The notes beneath the pieces were generated by a model. The model had not been told where the DNA came from. It made no database searches and saw nothing but the letters and a program-made list of their open reading frames with translations. Both the position numbers and the translations under genes were made by a program. Shown here one piece after another: positions 26,064-35,032 of a DNA stretch of 64,000 nucleotides. This stretch comes from Bauldia litoralis (GTDB lineage Bacteria; Pseudomonadota; Alphaproteobacteria; Rhizobiales; Kaistiaceae): NCBI GenBank assembly GCA_945882315.1, contig CAMCWB010000005.1:30006-94005 (forward strand). The letters run 5' to 3'. How positions within the stretch are numbered: position 1 is the first letter of the stretch; every line of letters starts with the position of its first letter.

Positions 26064-28481
26064 ATGCATGATCACGCACATGCCGCCGCCCCTGCAAGCG
26101 GCCCGAGCGGAACCGCGATCGACCCGGTCTGCGGCATGACCGTCAAGCCCGGCGCCGGCAAGCCGACGCATGATCATGACGGCGTCACCTACCATTTCTG
26201 CTCCGATGGCTGCCGCAAGAAATTCGCCGCCGATCCGGACCGCTACCTCAACAAGGCGACGCCGGCGCCGCCGCATGACCACGGCCATCATCACAATCAT
26301 GCCGGGGCGCATGATCACCACCATCCCGCGCCCGCCGCCGCGGCCGAGGCGGAAGCGCCGGCCGGGCGTCTCTACACATGCCCGATGCATCCCGAGATCG
26401 TCCGCGACCAGCCGGGAAGCTGCCCGATCTGCGGCATGGCGCTGGAGCCGATGGTGGCTTCGGCAGACGAGGAGGAGAATCCGGAACTTGCCGACATGAC
26501 GCGGCGGCTCCTCATCGCGACGCCGCTGGCGCTCTTCTTCCTGGCGCTCGACATGAGCGCACATTTCCTTGGCGTCGACATCCTGCCCTTCATCGCGCCC
26601 CGGACTCAGCAATATCTGCAACTGGCGCTGTCGATCCCGGCAGTGCTCTGGTGCGGCTGGCCGTTCTTCCAGCGCGGCTACTGGTCGTTGCGCACCGGCA
26701 ACCTCAACATGTTCACGCTGATCGCGGTCGGCACGGGCGCGGCTTTTCTCTACAGCGTCGTCGCCGTGCTGCTGCCGGAGGTCTTTCCGGCAGGCATGCG
26801 CGATCATCACGGCCTCGTGCCGCTCTATTTCGAGGCGGCGGCGGTGATCACCGCGCTGGTGCTGGTCGGCCAGGTGCTCGAGCTGCGCGCCCGGTCGCGG
26901 ACGAGCGGCGCCATCCGCGCCCTCCTCAAGCTTTCCCCGAAGACGGCGCTCAAGGTGGCGCCGGACGGCAGCACGGCGGAGGTCGCGGTGGAGACCGTCG
27001 TCGCCGGCGACGTGCTCCGGGTGCGGCCGGGCGATAGCGTGCCCCTCGACGGCTTGGTTATCGACGGCCGCAGCGCGGTCGACGAGTCGCTGCTCACCGG
27101 CGAGTCGCTGCCGATCGAGAAATCCAAAGGCGACACGGTCATCGGCGGCACCAGGAACGGGACCGGCAGCTTCGACCTCAAGGTCGAGCGCACGGGCGCC
27201 GAGACAATGCTGGCGCGCATCGTCGCGATGGTCGCGCAAGCGCAGCGTTCGCGCGCGCCGATCCAGGGCCTCGCCGACAAGGTCTCGTCCTATTTCGTGC
27301 CCGCGGTCATCCTCATCGCGATCATGGCTTTCGGGGTCTGGTATTTCGTCGGGCCGGAGCCGACGCTGGCCCACGGACTCGTCGCCGCGGTCAGCGTGCT
27401 GATCATCGCCTGCCCCTGCGCGCTTGGCCTGGCGACGCCGATCTCGATCATGGTGGCGACCGGCCGTGGCGCCGAGGCCGGCATCCTCATCCGCAACGCC
27501 GAGGCGCTGGAGCGCCTCGCCTCGGTCGATACCGTCGTCATCGACAAGACCGGCACGCTCACCGAAGGCCGGCCGAAAGTGACGGGCGTCGTGGCCGCGA
27601 GCGGCTTCGGCGAGGACGAGGTGCTGGCGATTGCCGCCGCTCTCGAAGCCGGCAGCGAACATCCGCTGGCCGAGGCGATCGTTGGCGCCGCCCGCGACAG
27701 GACCCTCACCCTTGCCAAGGCGCAGGATTTCACCTCGCTCACCGGCCAGGGCGTTGCCGGCACGGTCGACGGCAAGCGGGTTCTTCTCGGCAATGTGAAA
27801 TTGATGGCCGACAACAAAATCGATGTCGCGGCGCTGGACGGTGAAGCGACCCGACGGCGCGAGGACGGCCAGACCGTCATGTTCGTCGCGGTCGACGGCG
27901 TGTTCGCCGGGCTGGTGGCGGTCGCCGACCCGATCCGCGCGAGCGCCGCGCAATCGATCCGGGCGCTGGAGGCGCAGGGCATCCGCGTGATCATGGCGAC
28001 CGGCGACAACCGCACGACTGCGGCTGCGGTTGCCGCCAAGCTCGGCATCGGCGAGGTGCGGGCCGACGTGCTTCCGGAGGACAAGGAAAAGATCGTTTCG
28101 GGCCTGAGGGCCGAGGGACGGCGCGTCGCAATGGCCGGCGACGGGGTCAATGACGCGCCGGCGCTTGCCGCGGCGGATGTCGGCCTCGCCATGGGCGGCG
28201 GCGCCGATGTCGCCATCGAGAGCGCCGGCATGACCCTGATGAAGGGCGATCTCGGCGCGCTGCTGCGGGCCCGCAAGCTCGCCACCGCGACCATGCGCAA
28301 TATCCGCCAGAACCTCTTCTTCGCCTTCGTCTACAACGCCCTCGGCATCCCGGTCGCCGCCGGCATCCTCTACCCTGGCTTCGGGCTGACGCTCTCGCCG
28401 ATGCTGGCGGCGGCGGCCATGAGCCTGTCGTCGGCGTCGGTCATCGCCAATGCGCTGAGGCTGCGGCGGGTGGAACTGTAG
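26064..28481 (+). CDS. copA: Copper-translocating P1B-type ATPase with N-terminal YHS and heavy-metal-binding domains
   Basis: The 805-residue pump uses ATP to export Cu(I). Instead of CXXC HMA domains it has a YHS domain (residues about 18-62, DPVCGMTVKPG and YHFCSDGCRKKF), a His-rich linker (71-90) and a YTCPMHPEI...SCPICGMAL heavy-metal-binding module (103-130). The membrane metal site is C450-P-C452 (IIACPCALGLATP). The phosphorylated Asp is D494 (VIDKTGTLTEG). Also present are LTGESLP, SEHPLAEAI (nucleotide-domain HP motif) and AGDGVNDAPAL. It is transcribed away from csoR through the shared operator. Its TAG stop lies inside a family 3 repeat. Confidence 0.93.
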   Translation: MHDHAHAAAPASGPSGTAIDPVCGMTVKPGAGKPTHDHDGVTYHFCSDGCRKKFAADPDRYLNKATPAPPHDHGHHHNHAGAHDHHHPAPAAAAEAEAPAGRLYTCPMHPEIVRDQPGSCPICGMALEPMVASADEEENPELADMTRRLLIATPLALFFLALDMSAHFLGVDILPFIAPRTQQYLQLALSIPAVLWCGWPFFQRGYWSLRTGNLNMFTLIAVGTGAAFLYSVVAVLLPEVFPAGMRDHHGLVPLYFEAAAVITALVLVGQVLELRARSRTSGAIRALLKLSPKTALKVAPDGSTAEVAVETVVAGDVLRVRPGDSVPLDGLVIDGRSAVDESLLTGESLPIEKSKGDTVIGGTRNGTGSFDLKVERTGAETMLARIVAMVAQAQRSRAPIQGLADKVSSYFVPAVILIAIMAFGVWYFVGPEPTLAHGLVAAVSVLIIACPCALGLATPISIMVATGRGAEAGILIRNAEALERLASVDTVVIDKTGTLTEGRPKVTGVVAASGFGEDEVLAIAAALEAGSEHPLAEAIVGAARDRTLTLAKAQDFTSLTGQGVAGTVDGKRVLLGNVKLMADNKIDVAALDGEATRRREDGQTVMFVAVDGVFAGLVAVADPIRASAAQSIRALEAQGIRVIMATGDNRTTAAAVAAKLGIGEVRADVLPEDKEKIVSGLRAEGRRVAMAGDGVNDAPALAAADVGLAMGGGADVAIESAGMTLMKGDLGALLRARKLATATMRNIRQNLFFAFVYNALGIPVAAGILYPGFGLTLSPMLAAAAMSLSSASVIANALRLRRVEL

Positions 28482-28547
28482 GGCGGATTAGCGCAGCGTA
28501 ATCCGCCATAAGCGGCGGGTTACGCCCTTCGGGCTAACCCGCCCTAC
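28478..28547. repeat. Dispersed palindromic repeat family 3 (copy 2), forming the copA stop codon
   Basis: The unit is bounded by GTAGGGCGGATTAG (28478-28491) and CTAACCCGCCCTAC (28534-28547), like the copy at 20585-20664. The copA stop TAG (28479-28481) is the second to fourth base of the repeat. It fills the convergent gap to the aminopeptidase gene almost completely. Confidence 0.8.
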
Positions 28548-28554
28548 GCAATCC

Positions 28555-29802
28555 CTACGCCCACTCGCCCTTGCGGAAGACCGGGACGCGGCTGCCGTCG
28601 GGCTTGATGCCGTCGATATCGATCTTGTCCGAGCCGATCATCCAGTCGATGTGGATGAGGCTCTTGTTGCCCCCCTTCTCCGCGACCTGCTCGGGCGTCA
28701 GATTGGCGCCGTCGAGGAAGCATTTCGAGTAGCACTGGCCGAGCGCGATGTGGCAGGCGGCGTTCTCGTCGAAGAGCGTGTTGAAGAAGAGCAGGCCGCT
28801 CTGCGAGATCGGCGAGGAATGCGGGACGAGCGCGACCTCGCCGAGACGGCGGGCGCCGTCGTCGGTCTCCAGCACCTGGGCGAGCACCGCCTCGCCCTTC
28901 GTTGCCTTCGCCTCGACGATCCTGCCCTCTTCGAAGCGCACCGAAATCTCGTCGATCAGCGTGCCCTGGTAGGAGAGCGGCTTGGTGCTCGAGACGCGGC
29001 CCGAGACGCGGCGCGCATGCGGCGTCGTGAAGACTTCCTCGGTCGGGATATTGGGATTGCAGACGATGCCGTTCTTCGCCATCGAGGCGCCGCCCTGCCA
29101 TTCGTGATCGTCGGCGAGGCCGAGCGTCAGGTCGGTACCGGGGCCGGAATAGTGCAGCGACGCGAATCGCTGGCCGTTCAGCCATGCGGTCCGCTTGCCG
29201 AGGGCCGCGTTATGCGCCTCCCAGGCCGCGACCGGATCGTCGCGGTCGACCCGCGAGGCGGCAAAGATCGCATCGGCGAGCTTCTTCACTGCGGCCGCCT
29301 CGTCTTCGCCTGGAAACATCTGCCTCGCCCAGGAGGCGCTGGGATAGGCGATGATGTTCCAGTTGATGTCGAAGCCGGCGATCTTTTCCAGCGCCGGCTG
29401 GTAGGCGATCGAGTTCGCCTTGTTGGCACGCGCCACCTTGGCGGGATCCTCGCCCGACAGGAGCATCGGGTTGTCGCCAACAATGGCGAGGCGCGCCGTG
29501 TTGTTGGCAAACGCCTTGCCGACGCCTTCATAGAGCCAGGACGGCGCCCGGTCGAAGCCCGCGTCGCTGCTGTAGCGGAAGCGCGACAGGGTGATCTCCT
29601 CGTCTGACAGGATCGGCGTGACGAGGCCGGCGCCGGCCTTATAGGCATGTTCGGCGATCTTGCGGACCAGAGGCAGCGCGGCGACCGGCGCGGTGAGGAA
29701 AAGATCCTGGCCGGCCTGCAGCCGCAAACCGATCTTGACCGCCACTTCGGCGAGCCTGTCGAGCTTCACGGGATCGATCGATGCTGAGGGGAGTGTCGAC
29801 AT
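28555..29802 (-). CDS. M29-family aminopeptidase
   Basis: The 415-residue enzyme matches the thermophilic aminopeptidase (M29) family, two-metal exopeptidases of the cytoplasm. Family stretches are TDLTLGLADDHEWQGG, NIPTEEVFTTPH (metal Glu), CHIALGQCY and LIHIDWMIGSDKIDIDG near the C-terminus. Full length compares well with the usual approximately 410 residues. ATG 29802 (MSTLPSASID) is preferred over a TTG two codons earlier. The gene converges on copA. Confidence 0.9.
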   Translation of the reverse strand: MSTLPSASIDPVKLDRLAEVAVKIGLRLQAGQDLFLTAPVAALPLVRKIAEHAYKAGAGLVTPILSDEEITLSRFRYSSDAGFDRAPSWLYEGVGKAFANNTARLAIVGDNPMLLSGEDPAKVARANKANSIAYQPALEKIAGFDINWNIIAYPSASWARQMFPGEDEAAAVKKLADAIFAASRVDRDDPVAAWEAHNAALGKRTAWLNGQRFASLHYSGPGTDLTLGLADDHEWQGGASMAKNGIVCNPNIPTEEVFTTPHARRVSGRVSSTKPLSYQGTLIDEISVRFEEGRIVEAKATKGEAVLAQVLETDDGARRLGEVALVPHSSPISQSGLLFFNTLFDENAACHIALGQCYSKCFLDGANLTPEQVAEKGGNKSLIHIDWMIGSDKIDIDGIKPDGSRVPVFRKGEWA

Positions 29803-29930
29803 GAGCAATGAACCTTAAAATTCGCGCCGTTCAGCGCGCTTCCGCAAGAATACTTATTATCCTGCCCGGCTGAAGCGGACTAGAAGAGATACGCATCCGG
29901 GCGCCCCGGCATCGCGTCGCAGGAGATACA

Positions 29931-30452
29931 ATGGCCGACGATTTCACCGTCCTCGACACGCCCGAGGCGATCGATGTCAGGGCTTTCTGGCGGGTTCTCG
30001 GCGAGCGCGCTAGCGGCGTTTCCGTGGTGACGGCGCGAAGCAGCGCCGGGCCGGCGGGATTCCTGGCTTTGTCGGCCACGCATGTAAGCGCGAGCCCGCC
30101 GACCATGCTGGTTTCGATCGACCGGAAGACGGAGGCGCTGGCGGCCGTGGAGGCGGCCGGACACTTCGCGGTCAACTACCTGCCGGCGGGAAGCGCGGCG
30201 CTTGCCGACATGTTCGGCGGCAAGACCGAGGTGAAGGGCGCGGCGCGTTTCGCGGAGGGCGACTGGATGAGCCTCAAGACCGGCGCGCCGGTTCTGACAA
30301 GCGCCCTCTCGGCGCTCGACTGCCAGGTGGAGAAGCTCGTAGAGGTCGAGGGCACGATCATCGCCATCGGGCGCGTGGTCGCCTGTTTCGGGCGCGGGAC
30401 CGGCAACCCGCTCGTCCTGTTCCGCGGGAAATATCAGGAATTGGCGCCCTGA
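29931..30452 (+). CDS. Flavin reductase-like FMN-binding protein
   Basis: The 173-residue protein belongs to the flavin reductase (FMN-binding split barrel) family. Evidence is FWRVLGERASGVSVVTARS, LSATHVSASPPTMLVSIDR and the C-terminal IGRVVACFGRGTGNPLVLFRGKY. Such proteins use NAD(P)H to reduce flavin for a partner monooxygenase. No monooxygenase is adjacent. CAGGAGATACA precedes the ATG. It converges on the cupin gene with a 15-base gap. Confidence 0.87.
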   Translation: MADDFTVLDTPEAIDVRAFWRVLGERASGVSVVTARSSAGPAGFLALSATHVSASPPTMLVSIDRKTEALAAVEAAGHFAVNYLPAGSAALADMFGGKTEVKGAARFAEGDWMSLKTGAPVLTSALSALDCQVEKLVEVEGTIIAIGRVVACFGRGTGNPLVLFRGKYQELAP

Positions 30453-30467
30453 TCCTCGAACTGACGA

Positions 30468-31634
30468 TCAGAAGGTGCCGCCATGGGCGGCGATCGCCAC
30501 GACGGCCGGCGCATTCGACCGGTTGCTCCAGGCGTGTTTGGTGCCGCGCTGGACGACCATGTCGCCGCGCTTCAAGGCCGCTTCGCCGGTATCGGTGACG
30601 AGCACGACCTCGCCCTCCAGCACGAAACAGAAATCCAGCGTTTCGGTCTTCTGCATGTAGGAATGGGGTGCCGCAGCCGAATAGGTCGAGGCGGAAGGTG
30701 AGCCCGCCGCCTTGAAGAAGGCGGCCACCTCGCCTGCCCCCACGCTGCCTTTCCAATCGGCGTCCGGCGGATGGGTCTCGACGCGGCAGAGAGAGCCGCG
30801 CTTCGGCGGTTCGAGGCTCTGCGGCAGATCCAGGGTTTCATAAACGATCCGCGCCGGCGTCGAGTCGATCACCCAGAGCCGCGCCGAGGCGAAGCCCGGT
30901 CGCGCCGGGTCGGTCAGCACATCCGGCGCCGGGCCGTCGGAGACGAGGCTCGATCTGCCCTTCTCGCGATCGACGGTGACGATGCGCCGGACAGGCCTGA
31001 CGCCTTTCGGCCAGGCGTCGGGCTGTGGTTCGATCACCGCATCCTTGCCCTGCACCAGGCCGTCGGCGCCGTCGACGAAGAGCGCGTCATTCATGTCGAA
31101 GGCCATGATGCAGCCGAGGCGAGGGCTCGACCAGTTGTGCCAGGCGCCGACCTGGATGCAGATATCGCCCGGCTTCATCAGCAGCGTGCGGTCGTCGAGG
31201 ATCAGCTCGCGCTCGCCTTCGAGCATGATGCCGTAATCGACCGACTGCGTCTTGTGCATGCCGGAGGAGAAGGCGTTCTTGCCGCCGCGATCCCAGCTCC
31301 GGTTGCCCGGCCGTGCCGTCGGCGGATGCACCGGCTTGAGGTTGGTGTCGCTCGCTGCGTCATAGCCCTCCGGCCGGGCGAGGGTTTCAACGATTCGGAG
31401 GTGTCCGCCCCCCGGCGGTCCGGGAAAATCATAGGGCATGTTGCCCTCGTCGCGGTCGCCCGACAGCGGCAGCGGCGTCTTCGCCCAGACCCAGAGATTG
31501 GTGTTGTTGGTGCGCGTCCCGAGGGAGGCTTCCTTCGCATTGGGCGCCGGCCCGTCGGAGACGATCCTGGAGCGGCCCTCGGCGTCGGTGCCGGTCACGA
31601 CCCGGCGGATCGGCGTCATCCCGGAAGTCAGCAT
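30468..31634 (-). CDS. Tandem-duplicated bicupin protein
   Basis: The 388-residue protein contains two copies of one unit. Copy 1 (about 5-195) starts TPIRRVVTGTDAEGRSRIVS and has MHKTQSVDYGIMLEGE and MKPGDICIQVGAWHNWSS. Copy 2 (about 210-388) starts RPVRRIVTVDREKGRSSLVS and has MQKTETLDFCFVLEGE and LKRGDMVVQRGTKHAWSN. Each copy has a cupin barrel, but only some of the usual metal-binding His are present (H in GAWHNW and GTKHAW), so metal binding is uncertain. An AAGGAG ribosome site precedes the ATG. The TPP enzyme gene lies 27 bases upstream on the same strand, so the two are probably one operon. Confidence 0.85.
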   Translation of the reverse strand: MLTSGMTPIRRVVTGTDAEGRSRIVSDGPAPNAKEASLGTRTNNTNLWVWAKTPLPLSGDRDEGNMPYDFPGPPGGGHLRIVETLARPEGYDAASDTNLKPVHPPTARPGNRSWDRGGKNAFSSGMHKTQSVDYGIMLEGERELILDDRTLLMKPGDICIQVGAWHNWSSPRLGCIMAFDMNDALFVDGADGLVQGKDAVIEPQPDAWPKGVRPVRRIVTVDREKGRSSLVSDGPAPDVLTDPARPGFASARLWVIDSTPARIVYETLDLPQSLEPPKRGSLCRVETHPPDADWKGSVGAGEVAAFFKAAGSPSASTYSAAAPHSYMQKTETLDFCFVLEGEVVLVTDTGEAALKRGDMVVQRGTKHAWSNRSNAPAVVAIAAHGGTF

Positions 31635-31661
31635 GGCGTTCTCCTTTCCGGAGGATTTTGT

Positions 31662-33341
31662 TTAACCGACGAAGGCGAAAGGCGCCTCCGCCTCGAGATC
31701 GGTGGCGATGTCGATCACGGTCGGGCGGCCCGAGGCGAGGCCCCTCTCGATCGCCGGGCCGATATCGCCGGGCCGGTCGACACGGATGCCGAGCGCCCCG
31801 ATGTCTTCGGCGATCCTGGCGAAGTTGATGTCGCGGAAGACCCAGAGCTCGCGTGCCTGCTCGGTCTGCTTGCCGCCATAGGAGACGTCGTAGCCGTGCT
31901 TCGACTGGTTGCCGGAGTGGTTGTCGTTGACGACGATCACCGCCGGGATGTTCCAGCGCACCGCCGTCTCCAACTCGCCGATGTGGTACCAGAGCCCGCC
32001 ATCCCCGGTGAAGCAGACGACCGGACGGTCGGGCACGGCGCATTTGGCGCCGAGGGCGGCGGGGAACGCCCAGCCGAGATGGCCGGCGCAGCGTATGTAG
32101 CTCTGCTGCGGCGTGCGCAGGTCGAACATGCCGCCCATCCACATGCCGGCATGGCCGGTATCGCAGACGACGAAGGCGTCGTCGGGCAGGTTCTTCGACA
32201 GCTCGCTGCAGATGCGTTCCGGGCGGATCGGCACCGCATCGGAAGACAGGAGCTCGCTATATTGCTGGTACCAGTCGCCGACATGGCGGCGGGCCCGGTC
32301 GACCCAGCCTTTGCGGCGCGAAGCCGTCGAGGAATCGGCTTGCGCCAGCATCTTCTCGATCGCCACCCTGGCATCGCCGCAGACCGCGGCGTCGAGGCGA
32401 TAGTTGCGGCCAAGCGCTTCCGGATCGATGTCGACCTGGATCGACCGCGTGCCGAGCTTCGGGACTTTCCAGAAATGCGTGGTCATGCCGCCGGTCTCGG
32501 TGCCGACGAAGAAGACGAGGTCGGCCTCGAGGACGACCTGGTTGGCGGCGCCCCGCGAATAGGTGCCGACGACGCCGACCGAGAGCGGATGCGTTGCCGG
32601 GATCGCATCCTTGCCGCCATGCGAGGTCGCGACCGGGATCTGCAGTTTCTCGGCGAGCGCCACGATCGCCGGCCCGGCCATCGACCAGCGGGCGCCGCCG
32701 CCGGCGACGATCACCGGCCGCTCGGCGGACTGCAGGATGGCGAGCGCCTTGGCGAGGCTTGCCGCATCGGGCTCCGGCCGGAAGGGCGGCACCGACATGA
32801 ACTCGACGTCGACCGTGTCATCCATCTCGGCCTCTTCGAGGTCGATCTGGCCTTCATTACCGCGGAACTGGAGATGCACGGGACCCGGCGAGCCGGAGAC
32901 CGCCGTCCGGAAGGCTTGGCGGACCATGTCGGGGAAACGCTCGACCGAGTCTACCGTGGCGTTGAACTTGGTGACGCCGTCAAAGGCAGGGATATCGTCG
33001 ACCTGCTGGTAGACCTTGCGGAATTTGGTCTGCGGCTCGCGCCCGCCGGTCATGGCGATGACCGGCGACTTGGCGAGCCAGGCGTCGCGAAGGCCGGCGG
33101 CGAGGTTGAGGGCGCCGACCGTCTGCGCCATGCAGACGCCCGGCTTCCGCGAGGCGCGGGCATAGCCGTCGGCCATATAGGCGGCCGACTTCTCGCCATG
33201 CGTCCGGACACGATTGATCTTCGTCGAGGCTTCCATCTCGGCCATCGATCGCCGCAGGATCGCCGGGACGTGGAAGATATGCGTCACGCCATAGGCATCG
33301 AGCATGCGCGCCATGACCTTGGCGCCGGTGGTCTTCGCCAT
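31662..33341 (-). CDS. Thiamine-diphosphate-dependent enzyme (acetolactate synthase-like)
   Basis: The 559-residue protein has the three-domain layout of TPP decarboxylase/carboligase enzymes. The activating Glu is in THGEKSAAYMADGYARASRK (about residue 50), and the TPP/Mg motif is GDGGLWYHIGELETAVRWN...VVNDN (about residues 435-470). The substrate-determining region does not identify a known member. It could be a decarboxylase or carboligase of a 2-oxo acid. A strong GGGAGGACGGAA ribosome site precedes the ATG. It heads a two-gene operon with the bicupin gene. Confidence 0.87.
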   Translation of the reverse strand: MAKTTGAKVMARMLDAYGVTHIFHVPAILRRSMAEMEASTKINRVRTHGEKSAAYMADGYARASRKPGVCMAQTVGALNLAAGLRDAWLAKSPVIAMTGGREPQTKFRKVYQQVDDIPAFDGVTKFNATVDSVERFPDMVRQAFRTAVSGSPGPVHLQFRGNEGQIDLEEAEMDDTVDVEFMSVPPFRPEPDAASLAKALAILQSAERPVIVAGGGARWSMAGPAIVALAEKLQIPVATSHGGKDAIPATHPLSVGVVGTYSRGAANQVVLEADLVFFVGTETGGMTTHFWKVPKLGTRSIQVDIDPEALGRNYRLDAAVCGDARVAIEKMLAQADSSTASRRKGWVDRARRHVGDWYQQYSELLSSDAVPIRPERICSELSKNLPDDAFVVCDTGHAGMWMGGMFDLRTPQQSYIRCAGHLGWAFPAALGAKCAVPDRPVVCFTGDGGLWYHIGELETAVRWNIPAVIVVNDNHSGNQSKHGYDVSYGGKQTEQARELWVFRDINFARIAEDIGALGIRVDRPGDIGPAIERGLASGRPTVIDIATDLEAEAPFAFVG

Positions 33342-33461
33342 TTCCGTCCTCCCGATGATCGTTGGTATCGGCAGCTTCGAACGAGCCGCTTGGACAGTGC
33401 GGGGAGGATGGTAGTTCGCCGTGAGACCGGGCGCCAGATCATCGAAAAGGACGGGTTTCGT

Positions 33462-33486
33462 GGAACCGAAGCGCGAGCAGCGCGTT
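33462..33486 (+). promoter_or_regulatory. EcfG (general stress response) -type promoter of the HWE kinase gene
   Basis: GGAAC (33462-33466) and CGTT (33483-33486) are separated by 16 bases, an exact match to the alphaproteobacterial EcfG consensus GGAAC-N16/17-CGTT. It lies 53 bases upstream of the kinase GTG in a 197-base divergent region. Transcription would start near 33493 and run through the kinase and receiver genes. Confidence 0.7.
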
Positions 33487-33538
33487 ATTTAGCGTTTTAG
33501 CCTGTAATCGGGGCACCGAGGCAGGCGGGGGTAATCTT

Positions 33539-35032
33539 GTGGTTCGAATTGGAAATTCAGACGAGCCGCCCCCCATGCAGGCGGATGGGCTTGCGACGCT
33601 CTATAGGCTGACCGACGCCCTTCAGCGGGCAAACGGCTATGCCGATATCGACAATGCGGCCCTCGATGCGATCACCGCGGTTCTCGGCAGCCGCGCCTCG
33701 ATACTTCTGTTCGACCATGCCGGCGTGATGCGCTTCGTCGGCTGGCGCGGGCTTTCGGACAGCTACCGCCAGAAGCTGGAGGGGCACTCGCCCTGGACGC
33801 CCGCCGACATCGCGCCGGAGCCGATCTTCGTCGAGGACATCGAGCAGACCGACGAGCCGCCGGAGGTGAAGGAGACGATCAAGGCCGAGGGCATAAGAGG
33901 CCTCGCCTTCATTCCGCTAGTGTCGCGACAGCGGATCATCGGCAAGTTCATGACCTATTACGCCGAGCCGCATCGCTTCTCGGCGAGCGAGGCAAGCCTC
34001 GCGGTGACGATCGCCCGCCAGCTCGGCTTCAGCATCGAGCGGGCGCGGGCCGACGAAGTCCTGCGCGAATCCGAGGAGCGCTTCCGGCTGATGTCGGAGC
34101 AGGCGCCGGTGATGCTCTGGCTCAGCGACGCCGATGGCCGCTGTCTCCACCTCAACCAACAGCTTCGCAGCTTCTGGGGCGTCGCGCCCGAGCGGCTTGC
34201 CGATTTCGACTGGCAGACGTCGATGCATCCGGAAGACCGCGAGCGGATCGGCCTGACGATGATGGATGCCGTCATCGGCAGGCAGGGTGTCACCGTCGAG
34301 GGCCGATACCTCAACGCCACGGGTCAATACCGATTGCTCTCCACCAATGCGCAGCCGCGCCTTTCGGGCAGCGGCGAGTTCCTCGGCATGATCGGCGTCA
34401 ATGTCGACATCACCCAGCAGCGCGAGGCGGAGGAACGGCTGAAGCTCCTGCTCGCCGAGCTCAACCACCGCGTCAAGAACACGCTGGCCGTCGTCCAGGC
34501 GATCGCCCATCAGACCTTCCGGGAAGGCGGCACCGGCGGCGACTCGCGCAAGGCTTTCGAAGGCCGCCTCGTCGCGCTGGCGACCGCCCATAATCTCCTG
34601 ACGCAATCGAACTGGGAAAGCGCGTCCTTGCGGACGATCGCCACCGATGCGCTCAACTCGCAGGGCGTCGACGCGCGGCGGGCTTCACTTGACGGTCCCC
34701 ATGTCGACCTCGCGCCGAAGCAGGCGCTTGCCCTGGCGCTGGCGCTGCATGAGCTCTGCACCAATGCGACGAAGCACGGGGCGCTGTCGAACGATGCGGG
34801 TCAGATCGTCCTCGTCTGGCGACGCACGTCGGAACAGGATCTCAACATCCGCTGGGAGGAGCGCGGCGGGCCGCCGGTCTCGCCGCCGGCCAAACGCGGC
34901 TTCGGTTCCCGCCTGATCGAGCAATCGCTGGCGCGCGATTTCGACGCCAGCGTGGCGCTCGATTTCCGGCCGGAAGGCGTCTGCTGCACGATCGAGGCCG
35001 CATCGGCCGGGTGGAGGCCGGAACTCGGATGA
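33539..35032 (+). CDS. GAF-PAS HWE-family sensor histidine kinase
   Basis: The 497-residue cytoplasmic kinase has a GAF domain (about 20-168), a PAS domain (about 180-295, with RFRLMSEQAPVMLWLSD and a PAC-like end GMIGVNVDITQQREAEER) and an HWE kinase core. The phosphoacceptor is H310 (LAELNHRVKNTLAVVQAIAH), the N-box is HELCTNATKHG (H404, N409) and the W-x-E signature is RWEERGG (W439, E441). HWE kinases are common sensors in the alphaproteobacterial general stress response. GTG 33539 is the start; an EcfG-type promoter lies upstream. The receiver gene overlaps its stop by four bases. Confidence 0.9.
   Translation: MVRIGNSDEPPPMQADGLATLYRLTDALQRANGYADIDNAALDAITAVLGSRASILLFDHAGVMRFVGWRGLSDSYRQKLEGHSPWTPADIAPEPIFVEDIEQTDEPPEVKETIKAEGIRGLAFIPLVSRQRIIGKFMTYYAEPHRFSASEASLAVTIARQLGFSIERARADEVLRESEERFRLMSEQAPVMLWLSDADGRCLHLNQQLRSFWGVAPERLADFDWQTSMHPEDRERIGLTMMDAVIGRQGVTVEGRYLNATGQYRLLSTNAQPRLSGSGEFLGMIGVNVDITQQREAEERLKLLLAELNHRVKNTLAVVQAIAHQTFREGGTGGDSRKAFEGRLVALATAHNLLTQSNWESASLRTIATDALNSQGVDARRASLDGPHVDLAPKQALALALALHELCTNATKHGALSNDAGQIVLVWRRTSEQDLNIRWEERGGPPVSPPAKRGFGSRLIEQSLARDFDASVALDFRPEGVCCTIEAASAGWRPELG

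Noticed and set aside
26040..27953. A 637-codon minus-strand frame over copA
   Set aside because: copA on the plus strand has all P-type ATPase motifs; the antisense frame has none.
30771..33500. A 909-codon plus-strand frame over the bicupin and TPP genes
   Set aside because: The minus-strand frames have clear cupin and TPP motifs and good ribosome sites. The long plus frame is low-complexity antisense sequence.
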